Positions 54,075 to 62,155 of a stretch of 64,000 nucleotides of DNA are shown here, in pieces. The position numbers and the translations under genes were made by a program. Every line of letters starts with the position of its first letter. Positions within the stretch are counted from its first letter, which is position 1. Below the pieces are notes generated by a model. That model was not told where the DNA came from, ran no database searches, and saw only the letters and a list, made by a program, of their open reading frames with translations. Source of the stretch: CAVQZA01 sp963724805 (GTDB lineage Bacteria > Actinomycetota > Thermoleophilia > Gaiellales > Gaiellaceae); NCBI GenBank assembly GCA_963724805.1, contig CAVRWA010000012.1:248001-312000 (forward strand), in the 5' to 3' direction.

Positions 54075-54872
54075 GTGACGATCCGGGTCAGGGCCCCGGC
54101 GACCACCGCCAACCTCGGGCCCGGCTTCGACTGCGCCGCGGTAGCGCTCGAGCTCTGGAACGAGCTGGAGGTGGACGAGGGCGGCGAGCCCGACAGGGAG
54201 CACCTCGGCATCGAGGCCTTCGCGCTGCTGGCTCCTCCCGAGGGGCGCACGTTCAGGTTCACGAGCCGGATCCCGCGCGAGCGGGGGCTCGGCTCCAGCG
54301 CTTCGGTGATCGCGCTCGGGCTCGTCGCGGGCGCCCGCGCCGCCGGACGCGAGCCCGACCCTGAGGAGTTGCTCGCCCTGGGCCTCCCGCTCGAGGGCCA
54401 CGGCGACAACCTCGCGGCCGCGCTCGCGGGCGGCGTCGTCCTGACCTGGGAGACCCGGATCGCCCGCATCGCCGACGACGTCCCGGCGACGCCGGTCGCG
54501 CTCGTGCCGGCGGGCCGCACGAGCACAGCGGCCTCGCGCGCGTCGCTACCCGAGACCGTCCCCCACGCCGACGCCGCCTTCACCGCCGGCCGCGCGGCGC
54601 TGCTCGGGGCCGCGCTGACGTCCGGCTCGGCCGAGCTCTTCGCCTCCGCCCTCCACGACCGCCTGCACGAGCCTTACCGCTCGCCGTTCCTCGAGGACGT
54701 ACGCGCGCGCCTGCCGGAGAGCGCGCTCGGAGCGACGCTCTCCGGCTCGGGCCCGACCGTGATGGTCTGGGCGCGGGACGGCGAGACCGAGGCCTGTGCC
54801 GCCGCGCTTCGTGCGCTCCATCCCGGGGTCGACGTGCTCCCGCTCGCGGTCGCGACCGAGGGCGCCGGATGA
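54075..54872 (+). CDS. thrB: Homoserine kinase
   Basis: Phosphorylates homoserine with ATP to O-phosphohomoserine. The 265-aa GHMP kinase has VRAPATTANLGPGFDCAAVALELWNEL (about residues 5-31), the ATP loop PRERGLGSSASVIALGLVAGA (about 71-91), LEGHGDNLAAALAGGVVLTW (about 108-127), and the C-terminal GATLSGSGPTVMVWA. The GTG start is the first after the 184-nt gap. It supplies the substrate for both threonine-synthase-like enzymes of this region. Confidence 0.95.
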   Translation: MTIRVRAPATTANLGPGFDCAAVALELWNELEVDEGGEPDREHLGIEAFALLAPPEGRTFRFTSRIPRERGLGSSASVIALGLVAGARAAGREPDPEELLALGLPLEGHGDNLAAALAGGVVLTWETRIARIADDVPATPVALVPAGRTSTAASRASLPETVPHADAAFTAGRAALLGAALTSGSAELFASALHDRLHEPYRSPFLEDVRARLPESALGATLSGSGPTVMVWARDGETEACAAALRALHPGVDVLPLAVATEGAG

Positions 54873-55543
54873 GATACCAGTTCGCCGACTGCCGCTTCGA
54901 CCTCGCCGACTTCGGCGCCGGACGGCGGCTCTACCTCGAGTCGCACGTCCCCGGCGCCGTCTTCCTCGACCTCGAGACCGACCTCTCCGGGTCGAGCGGG
55001 AGCGGCGGGCGCCATCCCCTGCCGACGGCAGAGGAGTTCGCGGCGACCGCCTCCCGCGCCGGGATCGGCCCAGGCGTGTTCGCGGTCGCCTACGGGAACG
55101 GCGCCGCGCGGCTCTGGTGGCTGCTTCGCCACTTCGGCCACGACGACGCCGCAGTGATCGGTGAGTGGCACGGCCCCCGCCGCTCCGGCGCGGAGCAGCC
55201 GGAGCCGGCGACCTTCGTCCCGCACGAGCGCACCGACGACGTGATCGGCGCCGAGGAGCTCGCGGCCCGCCTGCCCGAGCTCGTCGTCGTCGACGCGCGC
55301 GCCCCCGACCGCTGGCGCGGCGAGCGCGAGCCGATCGACCCGGTCGCGGGTCGGATCCCCGGCTCGCTCAACTGGCCCGCCGGCACCGAGCGCCCTCCGC
55401 TCCCCGAGGGCGAGCTCGTCGCCTACTGTGGATCGGGCGTCGCCGCGTGCGAGCTCGTCCTGAAGGCCGGCCGGCCCGCCCGCCTCTACGCCGGCTCCTG
55501 GAGCGACTGGATCACACACGACCTCCCAATCGAGAAGGGATGA
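54869..55543 (+). CDS. Two-domain rhodanese-family sulfurtransferase
   Basis: A 224-aa protein with tandem rhodanese folds, as in thiosulfate or 3-mercaptopyruvate sulfurtransferases. The first domain is inactive, with VAYGNGAARLWWLLRHFG in place of the active loop. The second has the CxxGxxA-type loop VAYCGSGVAACELVLKAG (about residues 188-205, catalytic Cys) and ends with LYAGSWSDWITHDLPIEKG, which matches the SWxEW motif of the family. It overlaps thrB and ilvD by 4 nt each, so it is tied to Thr/Ile/Val synthesis; a role in Fe-S cluster or sulfur supply for IlvD is a guess. Confidence 0.87.
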   Translation: MRYQFADCRFDLADFGAGRRLYLESHVPGAVFLDLETDLSGSSGSGGRHPLPTAEEFAATASRAGIGPGVFAVAYGNGAARLWWLLRHFGHDDAAVIGEWHGPRRSGAEQPEPATFVPHERTDDVIGAEELAARLPELVVVDARAPDRWRGEREPIDPVAGRIPGSLNWPAGTERPPLPEGELVAYCGSGVAACELVLKAGRPARLYAGSWSDWITHDLPIEKG

Positions 55544-57249
55544 CAGTGCCGAACCCATACGACCGCCCGTCCGACCCCGACAAGCGTCATTCCGCCGCGC
55601 TCACCGACGGCCCCGACCGCGCCCCCGCGCGCGCGATGCTGAAGGGCACCGGCTTCACCGACGAGGACCTCGCGCGCCCGCTGATCGGCGTCGCGACCAC
55701 GTGGATCGAGACGATGCCGTGCAACCTCAACCAGCGCGCGCTCGCCCAGCACGTGAAGCGCGGGATCCGCGACGCCGGCGGCACGCCGATGGAGTTCAAC
55801 ACGATCTCGGTCTCGGACGGGGTCTCGATGGGCACCGTGGGGATGCGCGCCTCGCTCGTCTCGCGCGAGGTGATCGCCGACTCGATCGAGCTCGTCGCGC
55901 GCGGACACCTCTTCGACGGCCTCGTCTGCCTGGTCGGCTGCGACAAGACGATCCCGGCCGCGGTGATGGCGGTCGCGCGGCTCGACCTCCCCGCGCTCGT
56001 GCTCTACAACGGCACGATCGCGCCCGGGCGCTTCCGCGGCAAGGACGTGACGATCCAGGACGTGTTCGAGGCGGTCGGCTCCTACGCGGCCGGGACGATG
56101 AGCGCGGAGGACGTGCACGCGCTCGAGGACGTCGCCTGCCCGGCCGCGGGCGCCTGCGGCGGCCAGTACACCGCGAACACGATGTCGACCGCGCTCGACT
56201 TCCTCGGGATCTCGCCCGCGGGCCTGAACGGGATCCCCGCGCTCGAGCAGAGCAAGGACGAGGCCGCCTACGAGGCGGGCAAGCTCGCGATGGAGTTGCT
56301 TCGCAAGGACCTGCGCCCGAGCACGATCATCACCCGCGAGGCGCTCGACAACGCGGCCGCCTCGGTGGCGGCGACCGGCGGCTCGACGAACGGCGTCCTC
56401 CACCTGCTCGCGATCGCGCGCGAGCTCGGGATCCCGTACGAGCTCGAGGACTTCGACGAGGTCTCGGCGCGTACGCCGATCCTCGCGAGCCTCAAGCCGG
56501 GCGGCCGGTACGTCGCCACGGACATCTACCGCGCCGGCGGCGTCGCGCTCGTCGCGCGCGAGCTGGCCAAGCAGGGCCTGATCAACGCGGACGCGCCCAA
56601 CGTGGACGGTCGCACGCTCGGCGAGATCGCGACCGCCGTCGTCGAGACGCCGGGCCAGGAGGTCGTCGTCCCGATCGAGACGCCGATCAAGCCGTCGGGC
56701 GGCCTCCGCATCCTCCGCGGCAACCTCGCGCCCGAGGGCTGCGTCGTCAAGCTGGCGGGCCACGAGCGCCTGCTCCACCGCGGCCCCGCGCGCGTGTTCG
56801 AGTCGGAGGAGGACTGCTTCGCCGCGGTCAAGGCGCGCTCGATCAACCCGGGCGACGTCGTCGTGATCCGCTACGAGGGCCCGGCGGGGGGCCCCGGGAT
56901 GCGCGAGATGCTGCACGTGACCGCGGCGATCGTCGGCGAGGGCCTCTCGGAGGAGGTCGCGCTCGTGACCGACGGCCGCTTCTCGGGCGCCACGCACGGC
57001 TTCATGGTCGGCCACGTCGCGCCCGAGGCGTTCAGAGGCGGCCCGATCGCCGCGCTGCGCGAGGGCGACATCGTCGTGCTAGACGTCGAGTCGAAGGAAC
57101 TGCGGGTCGAGCTCTCCGACGACGAGCTCGCCGCGCGTCTCGCCGACTGGCGCGCACCCGCGCCGCGGTACACGACCGGCGCGTTCGCGAAGTACGCCGC
57201 GCAGGTCTCGTCCGCCTCGGAGGGTGCGATCACCCGGCCGATCGGCTAG
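55540..57249 (+). CDS. ilvD: Dihydroxy-acid dehydratase
   Basis: Dehydrates dihydroxy acids to the keto acids of Val and Ile; needs an iron-sulfur cluster. The 569-aa protein has cluster cysteines in TMPCNLNQRAL (about residue 60), LVCLVGCDKTIPAAVMA (about 124-140) and CPAAGACGGQYTANTMS (about 197-213), plus TGGSTNGVLHLLAIA and the C-terminal VTDGRFSGATHGFMVGHVAPEA. The ATG overlaps the rhodanese stop. It ends the operon; the SAM riboswitch starts soon after. Confidence 0.97.
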   Translation: MTVPNPYDRPSDPDKRHSAALTDGPDRAPARAMLKGTGFTDEDLARPLIGVATTWIETMPCNLNQRALAQHVKRGIRDAGGTPMEFNTISVSDGVSMGTVGMRASLVSREVIADSIELVARGHLFDGLVCLVGCDKTIPAAVMAVARLDLPALVLYNGTIAPGRFRGKDVTIQDVFEAVGSYAAGTMSAEDVHALEDVACPAAGACGGQYTANTMSTALDFLGISPAGLNGIPALEQSKDEAAYEAGKLAMELLRKDLRPSTIITREALDNAAASVAATGGSTNGVLHLLAIARELGIPYELEDFDEVSARTPILASLKPGGRYVATDIYRAGGVALVARELAKQGLINADAPNVDGRTLGEIATAVVETPGQEVVVPIETPIKPSGGLRILRGNLAPEGCVVKLAGHERLLHRGPARVFESEEDCFAAVKARSINPGDVVVIRYEGPAGGPGMREMLHVTAAIVGEGLSEEVALVTDGRFSGATHGFMVGHVAPEAFRGGPIAALREGDIVVLDVESKELRVELSDDELAARLADWRAPAPRYTTGAFAKYAAQVSSASEGAITRPIG

Positions 57250-57282
57250 TATGCGCGGACTGCAAACGGAAGCGGGCTTCGG

Positions 57283-57381
57283 TCCGCTCCGCATCAAGAG
57301 AGGCAGAGGGACCGGCCCTGTGAAGCCTCGGCAACCTGCCCACCCGGGCAAGGTGCCAAACCCGGACGGATGTCGAGCGTC
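57283..57381 (+). ncRNA. SAM-I riboswitch
   Basis: The sequence matches the SAM-I (S-box) aptamer. It has CATCAAGAGAGG (P1 end and kink-turn start), CAGAGGGACCGGCCCTGTGA (P2 with the conserved GGGACC-type core), GCCTCGGCAACC (P3 side and conserved CGGCAACC), and GGTGCCAAACCCGGACG (J3/4 and P4 side). P1 pairs GCTC..CATC (57286-57295) with GATG..GAGC (57370-57379). It lies 20 nt before the ATG of the threonine-synthase-like gene, close to the ribosome-binding site AAGGAGG, so SAM probably represses translation. Confidence 0.85.
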
Positions 57382-57398
57382 GACAAGGAGGTCCAGGA

Positions 57399-58610
57399 AT
57401 GCCCGCTTCATCGCTCAGCTGCCGCGCATGCGGCACCGCCTACACGGCCGACACGCTCGGCCCTTGCACGCGCTGCTTCGGCCCGCTCGACCCGGTCTAC
57501 GACTGGGCGACGCCCCCCACACGTGAGTCGATCGCCGCGGGCCCGCCGTCGATCTGGCGCTACGCCGACCTGCTGCCGGTCACCGCACCGGCGGAGCCGC
57601 GCCTGGCGCCCGGCCTCACGCCGCTCGTGGCCGCGCCGCGCCTCGCCGAGCAGCTCGGGATCGGCGAGCTCTGGCTCAAGCTCGACACGGCCAACCCGAC
57701 CCACTCGTTCAAGGACAGGGTCGTGGCGGTCGCGGCGCGCAAGGCCCAGGAGCTCGGCTTCACCACGCTCGCCTGCTCCTCGACCGGGAACCTCGCCAAC
57801 GCTGTCGCCGCGCGCGCCGCCGCCGAGGGGCTCGAGGCGGCAGTGTTCTGTCCGGCCGACCTCGAGCCGGAGAAGCTCCTCGCGACCGGGGTCTACGGGG
57901 CGACGATCTACGCCGTCCACGGCACCTACGACGACTGCTCGCGCCTCTCGGTCGAGCTCTCGTGGGAGCTGCCGTGGGGCTTCGTCAACGTCAACCTGCG
58001 CTCGTTCTACGCGGAGGGGTCGAAGACGCTCGCCTTCGAGGTCGCGGAGCAACTGGGCTGGGAGCAGCCCGACGCGGTAATCTGCCCGATCGCTTCCGGC
58101 GCCCTCTTCTCCAAGGTGCACCAGGGCTTCGCAGAGCTACGCTCGCTCGGGCTCGTCGACGGGCCCGCGCCGCGGCTCTACGGCGGCCAGGCCGAGGGCT
58201 GCTCGCCCGTCGCCGCGGCCTTCCTCGAGGAGCGGAAGGTGACCCCGCTTCGCCCCGACACGGTGGCCCGCTCGCTCGCGATCGGAAACCCCGCAGACGG
58301 CAACGAGGCGGTCTCGGCCGCACGCGAGTCGGGCGGCGCGATCCACGTCACGCTCGAGCAGGAGATCGGCGCGAACATGACGCTCCTGGCCGAGACGGCC
58401 GGCGTGTTCGGCGAGACCGCCGCGGGCGTCACGCTCGGCGCGCTGCGCGAGGCGGTGCGCCTCGGCGAGATCGGCCCGACCGACCGCGTCGTCCTCCTGG
58501 TCACCGGCGACGGCCTGAAGACGCCCGGCCCGGTGGCGGAGTCGCTCAAGCCGATCCACATCGACGCCGACGCGGACGCCGTCCTCGAGCGTTTGGGGAT
58601 CGCTGCGTGA
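57399..58610 (+). CDS. Threonine-synthase-like PLP enzyme under SAM riboswitch control
   Basis: A 403-aa fold-type II PLP enzyme, the second of the threonine-synthase family in the window. It has an N-terminal zinc ribbon (LSCRACGTAYTADTLGPCTRC, four Cys), the PLP lysine in NPTHSFKDRVVAVAARKAQELG (about residues 107-128), STGNLANAVAARAAAEG, and ASGALFSKVHQGF (about 230-242). Its length and zinc finger match the archaeal/long threonine synthases. The SAM riboswitch upstream suggests a role on the methionine side of the homoserine branch. It does not lie in the same operon as hom/thrB. Confidence 0.88.
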   Translation: MPASSLSCRACGTAYTADTLGPCTRCFGPLDPVYDWATPPTRESIAAGPPSIWRYADLLPVTAPAEPRLAPGLTPLVAAPRLAEQLGIGELWLKLDTANPTHSFKDRVVAVAARKAQELGFTTLACSSTGNLANAVAARAAAEGLEAAVFCPADLEPEKLLATGVYGATIYAVHGTYDDCSRLSVELSWELPWGFVNVNLRSFYAEGSKTLAFEVAEQLGWEQPDAVICPIASGALFSKVHQGFAELRSLGLVDGPAPRLYGGQAEGCSPVAAAFLEERKVTPLRPDTVARSLAIGNPADGNEAVSAARESGGAIHVTLEQEIGANMTLLAETAGVFGETAAGVTLGALREAVRLGEIGPTDRVVLLVTGDGLKTPGPVAESLKPIHIDADADAVLERLGIAA

Positions 58611-58793
58611 AATGCGCGGGGCAAGCGCAACGTTCGCGCGTTCCTCGGGCGCCGCTGGCGGTGCGGGGCCGGAGGTCACAGTGTGAGTAACACGGGGCCG
58701 GAGAGCACCGTGCCGTCAGCGGCGCCAGGCGGGGGCGGGGGCGGAGCCGGGCTCCGCCCGGCGGGAGCCACCGCCGGCGAGGGACGCGCGTGA
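58607..58793 (+). other. Overlapping small reading frames between the threonine-synthase-like gene and the chorismate mutase
   Basis: A 27-codon frame begins at GTG 58607, overlapping the upstream stop, and ends at TAA 58688-58690. A 36-codon frame begins at GTG 58683 and ends with TGA overlapping the GTG of the next gene (58790). Both encode low-complexity peptides (Gly/Ala/Arg). They may couple translation or be chance; I see no other gene in these 180 nt. Confidence 0.3.
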
Positions 58794-59044
58794 GCCTGGA
58801 GGAGCTGCGCGAGCAGGTCTCCGCCAACGATCGAGCGATCATCGAGGCGATCAACACGCGGCTCGAGCTGGTAGCCCGGATCAAGCGCTACAAGAAGGAG
58901 AACGGGATCGACTTCATCGATCCCGACCGCGAGGCGTGGCTGCTCGAGGATCTGCGCCGCGCGAATCGCGGCCCGCTCTCCGACGAGGGGCTGCAGCGGA
59001 TCCTCGGGGAGCTGCTCGACCTCTCCAAGCGCGAAACCGCATGA
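58790..59044 (+). CDS. Chorismate mutase (AroQ type)
   Basis: Rearranges chorismate to prephenate for Phe and Tyr synthesis. The 84-aa helical protein has the AroQ pattern: EELREQVSANDRAIIEAINTRLELVARIKRYKKENG (helix 1 with conserved Arg and Lys), DPDREAWLLEDLRRANRGPLSD, and a final helix with LGELLDLSKRE. It overlaps leuB by 4 nt, and the pheA gene lies just beyond leuB, which fits a Phe-pathway role. Confidence 0.88.
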   Translation: MSLEELREQVSANDRAIIEAINTRLELVARIKRYKKENGIDFIDPDREAWLLEDLRRANRGPLSDEGLQRILGELLDLSKRETA

Positions 59045-60009
59045 TCGCCGTCCTCCCCGGCGACGGGATCGGGCCCGAGGTCGCCCGCGAGGCGACCCGT
59101 GTGCTCGACCGGCTGGGCCTCGAGTGGGAGGAGCACCTGTTCGGTGCAGCGGCGATCCGGGCCACCGGCTCGCCGCTGCCCGAGGAGACGCTCGCTGCGT
59201 GCAAGCGGGCCGAGGCCGTGCTGAAGGCGCCGGTCGGCGACCCGGAGTTCGACGCGGCCGACGTGCGCCCCGAGCAGGGCATGCTGCGCCTGCGGACGGA
59301 GCTCGACGTGTGGGCGAACCTACGCCCGGCCGAGCAGGACGAGGTGGACATCCTGATCGTGCGCGAGCTGATCGGCGGGCTCTACTACGGCGCCCGGGGC
59401 GTGCGCGAGGACGGGACCGTGTTCGACACGTGCGAGTACCACCCGAGCCAGGTCGAGCGGGTCGCGCGACGCGCGTTCGAGCTCGCGGCCGGCCGGCGCG
59501 GGCACCTGACCTCCGTGGACAAGGCGAACGTGCTCGAGACCTCGCGCATGTGGCGGCGGGTCGTGAACGAGGTCGCGCCCGACTACCCGGGGGTCGAGGT
59601 CGAGCACATGCTCGTCGACAACGCGGCGATGCAGCTCCATTCGCATCCGACCCGCTTCGACGTGATCGTGACCGAGAACATGTTCGGCGACATCCTCTCC
59701 GACCTCGCCGCGGCGGTGACCGGCGGGCTCGGGCTCGCGCCCTCGGCGAGCCTCGGCGGCCATCCGCCGGGCCTGTTCGAGCCCGTGCACGGCTCGGCGC
59801 CGGACATCGCGGGCCGGGGGATCGCGAATCCGACCGCGATGCTCCTCTCGACCGCCCTGATGCTCGAGCACGGGCTCGGCCGGCCCGGGGACGCCGAGAG
59901 GCTGCGCGAGGCGGTCGGCGCCGCGCTCGTCGAGGCGCCGACCCCCGACCTCGGCGGCACGGCCGCCACCTCGGAGCTCGGCGACGCCGTCCTCTCCCAT
60001 TTGACCTAG
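59041..60009 (+). CDS. leuB: 3-isopropylmalate dehydrogenase
   Basis: Oxidatively decarboxylates 3-isopropylmalate in leucine synthesis using NAD. The 322-aa protein has VLPGDGIGPEVAREATRVLDRL, the arginine cluster LRTELDVWANLRPA (about residues 84-97), RELIGGLYYG, TSVDKANVLETSRMWRRVV, the dehydrogenase signature NMFGDILSDLAAAVTGGLGLAPSASLG (two halves, about 217-243), and EPVHGSAPDIAGRGIANPTAM. All substrate-binding residues that the paralogue at 47449 has lost are present. The ATG overlaps the chorismate mutase stop. Confidence 0.96.
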   Translation: MIAVLPGDGIGPEVAREATRVLDRLGLEWEEHLFGAAAIRATGSPLPEETLAACKRAEAVLKAPVGDPEFDAADVRPEQGMLRLRTELDVWANLRPAEQDEVDILIVRELIGGLYYGARGVREDGTVFDTCEYHPSQVERVARRAFELAAGRRGHLTSVDKANVLETSRMWRRVVNEVAPDYPGVEVEHMLVDNAAMQLHSHPTRFDVIVTENMFGDILSDLAAAVTGGLGLAPSASLGGHPPGLFEPVHGSAPDIAGRGIANPTAMLLSTALMLEHGLGRPGDAERLREAVGAALVEAPTPDLGGTAATSELGDAVLSHLT

Positions 60010-60029
60010 CCGCGCGCTCCGCCTACCCT
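60001..60029 (+). promoter_or_regulatory. Promoter of the Phe leader and pheA
   Basis: TTGACC (60001-60006), a 17-nt spacer and TACCCT (60024-60029). The -35 overlaps the last codons of leuB. The leader-peptide ATG follows the -10 by 9 nt. Confidence 0.65.
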
Positions 60030-60038
60030 GAAGGCCTG

Positions 60039-60110
60039 ATGACGCGCCCGCACGAGACCGGCTTCTTCTTCTCGTTCGAGTTTTTCGGCGCGCGCTCCTT
60101 TACGCGCTAG
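60039..60110 (+). CDS. Phenylalanine leader peptide (PheL-like), 23 aa
   Basis: A 23-aa frame upstream of pheA. After MTRPHETG comes FFFSFEFF, six Phe in eight codons, then a further Phe near the end (GARSFTR). E. coli PheL has a similar Phe run. Its stop codon TAG lies inside the first stem of the following hairpin (60107-60116/60134-60143). Stalling at Phe codons would decide which alternative hairpin forms. The nearby promoter makes the ATG almost the first codon of the mRNA. Confidence 0.8.
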   Translation: MTRPHETGFFFSFEFFGARSFTR

Positions 60111-60167
60111 CCGGCGTACCGCTCTCCCGCCTTCGCCGGCTAGACCAAGACGCACCCGAGGCGGGAG
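60107..60167 (+). promoter_or_regulatory. Attenuator-like alternative hairpins before pheA
   Basis: CTAGCCGGCG (60107-60116) pairs over 10 bp with CGCCGGCTAG (60134-60143). The loop contains CTCCCGCC (60124-60131), which can pair over 8 bp with GGCGGGAG (60160-60167). The two structures compete or form a pseudoknot. No clear U-run follows, so the last step may be translational or Rho-dependent. Confidence 0.65.
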
Positions 60168-60195
60168 CATCCCTTCGAACGCAAGAGGACACGTG

Positions 60196-61032
60196 ATGGA
60201 GCCAACCCACATCAAGGTCGCCTATCCCGGACGCGAGGGCGCCCACAGCGCCGCCGCGTGCGAGCGCCTCCTTCCGGACGGGGCGGAGCCGCTCCCGCTG
60301 CCGAGCTTTCGCGCAGTGGCGGAAGCGGTCGGCGCGCGCGAGGTCGACTACGGCGTGCTGCCGATCGAGAGCTCGCTCGCGGGGCCGGTCGCCGAGACGC
60401 ACGACCTGCTCTACGACTCGCCGCTCTCGATCATCGGCCAGACCGTGCTGCCGATCCACCACCAGCTCGTCGGACGGGGCGGGACGCCGCTCCATGAGAT
60501 CCGCGTCGTCCACTCGCATCCGGTCGCGCTCGACCAGTGCCGGCTGCTGCTCGCCTCGATGCCGAACGCGCAGGCGGTCGCCGCCGCGACGACGGCGGAC
60601 GCGGCAAAGCACGTCGCCGAGAGCAGCGACCCTCACCAGGCGGCGATCGCGAGCGAGCGGGCGGCCGCCGCCTACGGCCTCGACGTGCTCGTGGACGACG
60701 TCGGCGACCATCCCGAGGCGTACACGCGGTTCGCGCTCCTCGCGACCTGGACGCGCCTCGACCGCAACGGTGGCAACGGCGAGTTCCGCACCGCGTTCTC
60801 GTTCGTGACCGACCACGCGCCGGGAGCGCTCCACCGCGCGCTGGGGCCGTTCGGCCGCCACGGGATCGACCTCGTCCAGCTCGTCTCGCGCCCGATCCCG
60901 AACTCGCCGTTCCGCTACCGCTTCGACGCGGTGTTCGCGGGACATCCGCTCGATCCGGAGATCAACGACGCGCTCGCCGAGATGGGTCGTACGACCCGGC
61001 GGCTGCGGGTGTTCGGCTCCTACCCGGCCTGA
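60196..61032 (+). CDS. pheA: Prephenate dehydratase
   Basis: Converts prephenate to phenylpyruvate. The 278-aa protein has KVAYPGREGAHSAAACERLL, the catalytic region DYGVLPIESSLAGPVAETHDLLYDS (about residues 51-75), HSHPVALDQC, AAIASERAAAAYGLDVLVDDVGD, the TRF motif YTRFALLATW (about 176-185), and a C-terminal ACT domain (TAFSFVTDHAPGALHRALGPFGRHGIDLVQLVSRP, in two motifs) for Phe feedback. ATG 60196 is preferred; GTG 60193 is one codon upstream. The 3' end overlaps the convergent arsC by 13 nt. Confidence 0.95.
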   Translation: MEPTHIKVAYPGREGAHSAAACERLLPDGAEPLPLPSFRAVAEAVGAREVDYGVLPIESSLAGPVAETHDLLYDSPLSIIGQTVLPIHHQLVGRGGTPLHEIRVVHSHPVALDQCRLLLASMPNAQAVAAATTADAAKHVAESSDPHQAAIASERAAAAYGLDVLVDDVGDHPEAYTRFALLATWTRLDRNGGNGEFRTAFSFVTDHAPGALHRALGPFGRHGIDLVQLVSRPIPNSPFRYRFDAVFAGHPLDPEINDALAEMGRTTRRLRVFGSYPA

Positions 61033-61397
61033 GAAAGAGCGGCGACGCGCCGCGCGATCTCGTCCCGGATCGCGCGCGTCTCGTCGAGCCCCTTGCCGGC
61101 CGGGTCCTCGAGCTCCCAGTCGAGGTAGCGCTTGCCGGGGATGTACGGGCATGCGTCGCCGCAGCCCATCGTCACCACGACGTCGGCCCACTCCGCGTCC
61201 GCGCGTTCGAGCGCGCGGGGGACGCGAGCGGCGACGTCGATGCCGAGCTCGGCCATCGCCGCCACGACCTCGGGATGGACGTGAGCGGCCGGCCGCGATC
61301 CGGCCGAGCGCGCCTCCCCCGCGCCCTCGCGCTCGAAGAACGCAGCGGCCATCTGGGAGCGGCCCGCGTTCTGGACGCAGACGAAGAGGACGTTCAC
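61020..61397 (-). CDS. arsC: Arsenate reductase (low-molecular-weight phosphatase type)
   Basis: Reduces arsenate to arsenite. The 125-aa protein has the phosphatase loop C7-x5-R13 in VLFVCVQNAGRSQMAAAFFE and, further on, VVVTMGCGDACPYIPGKRYLDWELEDP, with the cysteine pair of thioredoxin-coupled reductases and the Asp-Pro acid motif. It is the third gene of arsR-arsM-arsC and overlaps arsM by 4 nt. Because arsenite is the substrate of ArsM, reduction and methylation are linked. Confidence 0.93.
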   Translation of the reverse strand: MNVLFVCVQNAGRSQMAAAFFEREGAGEARSAGSRPAAHVHPEVVAAMAELGIDVAARVPRALERADAEWADVVVTMGCGDACPYIPGKRYLDWELEDPAGKGLDETRAIRDEIARRVAALSQAG

Positions 61398-62155
61398 GCC
61401 GCGGGCTTGCTCGCCTTGACGATCGCGCCGTGCATCCCGTCTGCCACCTCGTGCGTGAACTCGACCGAAACGTCCTCGAAGCCTGCGGCCTCGAGCGCGG
61501 CCTCGTACTCGCCCCTCGAGAGCGCACCCGCCACGCAGCCGACGTAGCTCCCCCGCTGCGCCCGCGCCGCCGGGGCGAGCCGGTCCTCCGCGACGACGTC
61601 GCTGACGCCGATCCGGCCGCCGGGCCTGACGACGCGCGCGAGCTCGGCGAACACCGCCGGCTTGTCGACCGAGAGGTTGATCACGCAGTTCGAGATCACG
61701 ACGTCGACCGACTCGGACGGCAGGGGCACCTCCTCGATCACGCCCTTGAGGAAGATCGCGTTCGAGACGCCCGCCTCTGCGGCATTACGTGCGGCGAGCG
61801 CGAGCATCTCGTCGGTCATGTCGAGGCCGAACGCGCGCCCGCTCGGGCCGACGCGCTTCGCCGAGAGGATCACGTCGATGCCGCCGCCCGAGCCGAGATC
61901 GAGCACGGTCTCGCCCTCGCGGAGGTCGGCGACCGCGGTCGGGTTGCCGCAGCCGAGGCTGGCGAGCGCCGCCGCGTCGGGGAGCTCGCCGCGCTGCTCG
62001 ATCGTGTAGAGCGACTCGCCGAAGTCGGCGCTCTCGGGCGCGCAGCAGGAGCCCTCGCCGCAGCCGCACCCTCCGCCGTCGTCGACGGCGAGCGCCGCCT
62101 CGGCATACCGGCGCCGTACCTCTTCGCGAAGCGCCTCTGAAGTCGTCGTGCTCAT
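61394..62155 (-). CDS. arsM: Arsenite methyltransferase
   Basis: Methylates trivalent arsenic with SAM. The 253-aa protein has a Cys-rich N-terminus (GGCGCGEGSCCAPESADFG), SLGCGNPTAVADLREGETVLDLGSGGGIDVILSAKRVG (two motifs; SAM site, about residues 65-100), GLDMTDEMLALAARN, FLKGVIEEVPLPSESVDVVISNCVINLSVDK (NCVxNL motif with arsenic-binding Cys) and VGCVAGALSRGEYEAALEAAGF. It overlaps arsR by 4 nt. Confidence 0.94.
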   Translation of the reverse strand: MSTTTSEALREEVRRRYAEAALAVDDGGGCGCGEGSCCAPESADFGESLYTIEQRGELPDAAALASLGCGNPTAVADLREGETVLDLGSGGGIDVILSAKRVGPSGRAFGLDMTDEMLALAARNAAEAGVSNAIFLKGVIEEVPLPSESVDVVISNCVINLSVDKPAVFAELARVVRPGGRIGVSDVVAEDRLAPAARAQRGSYVGCVAGALSRGEYEAALEAAGFEDVSVEFTHEVADGMHGAIVKASKPAA

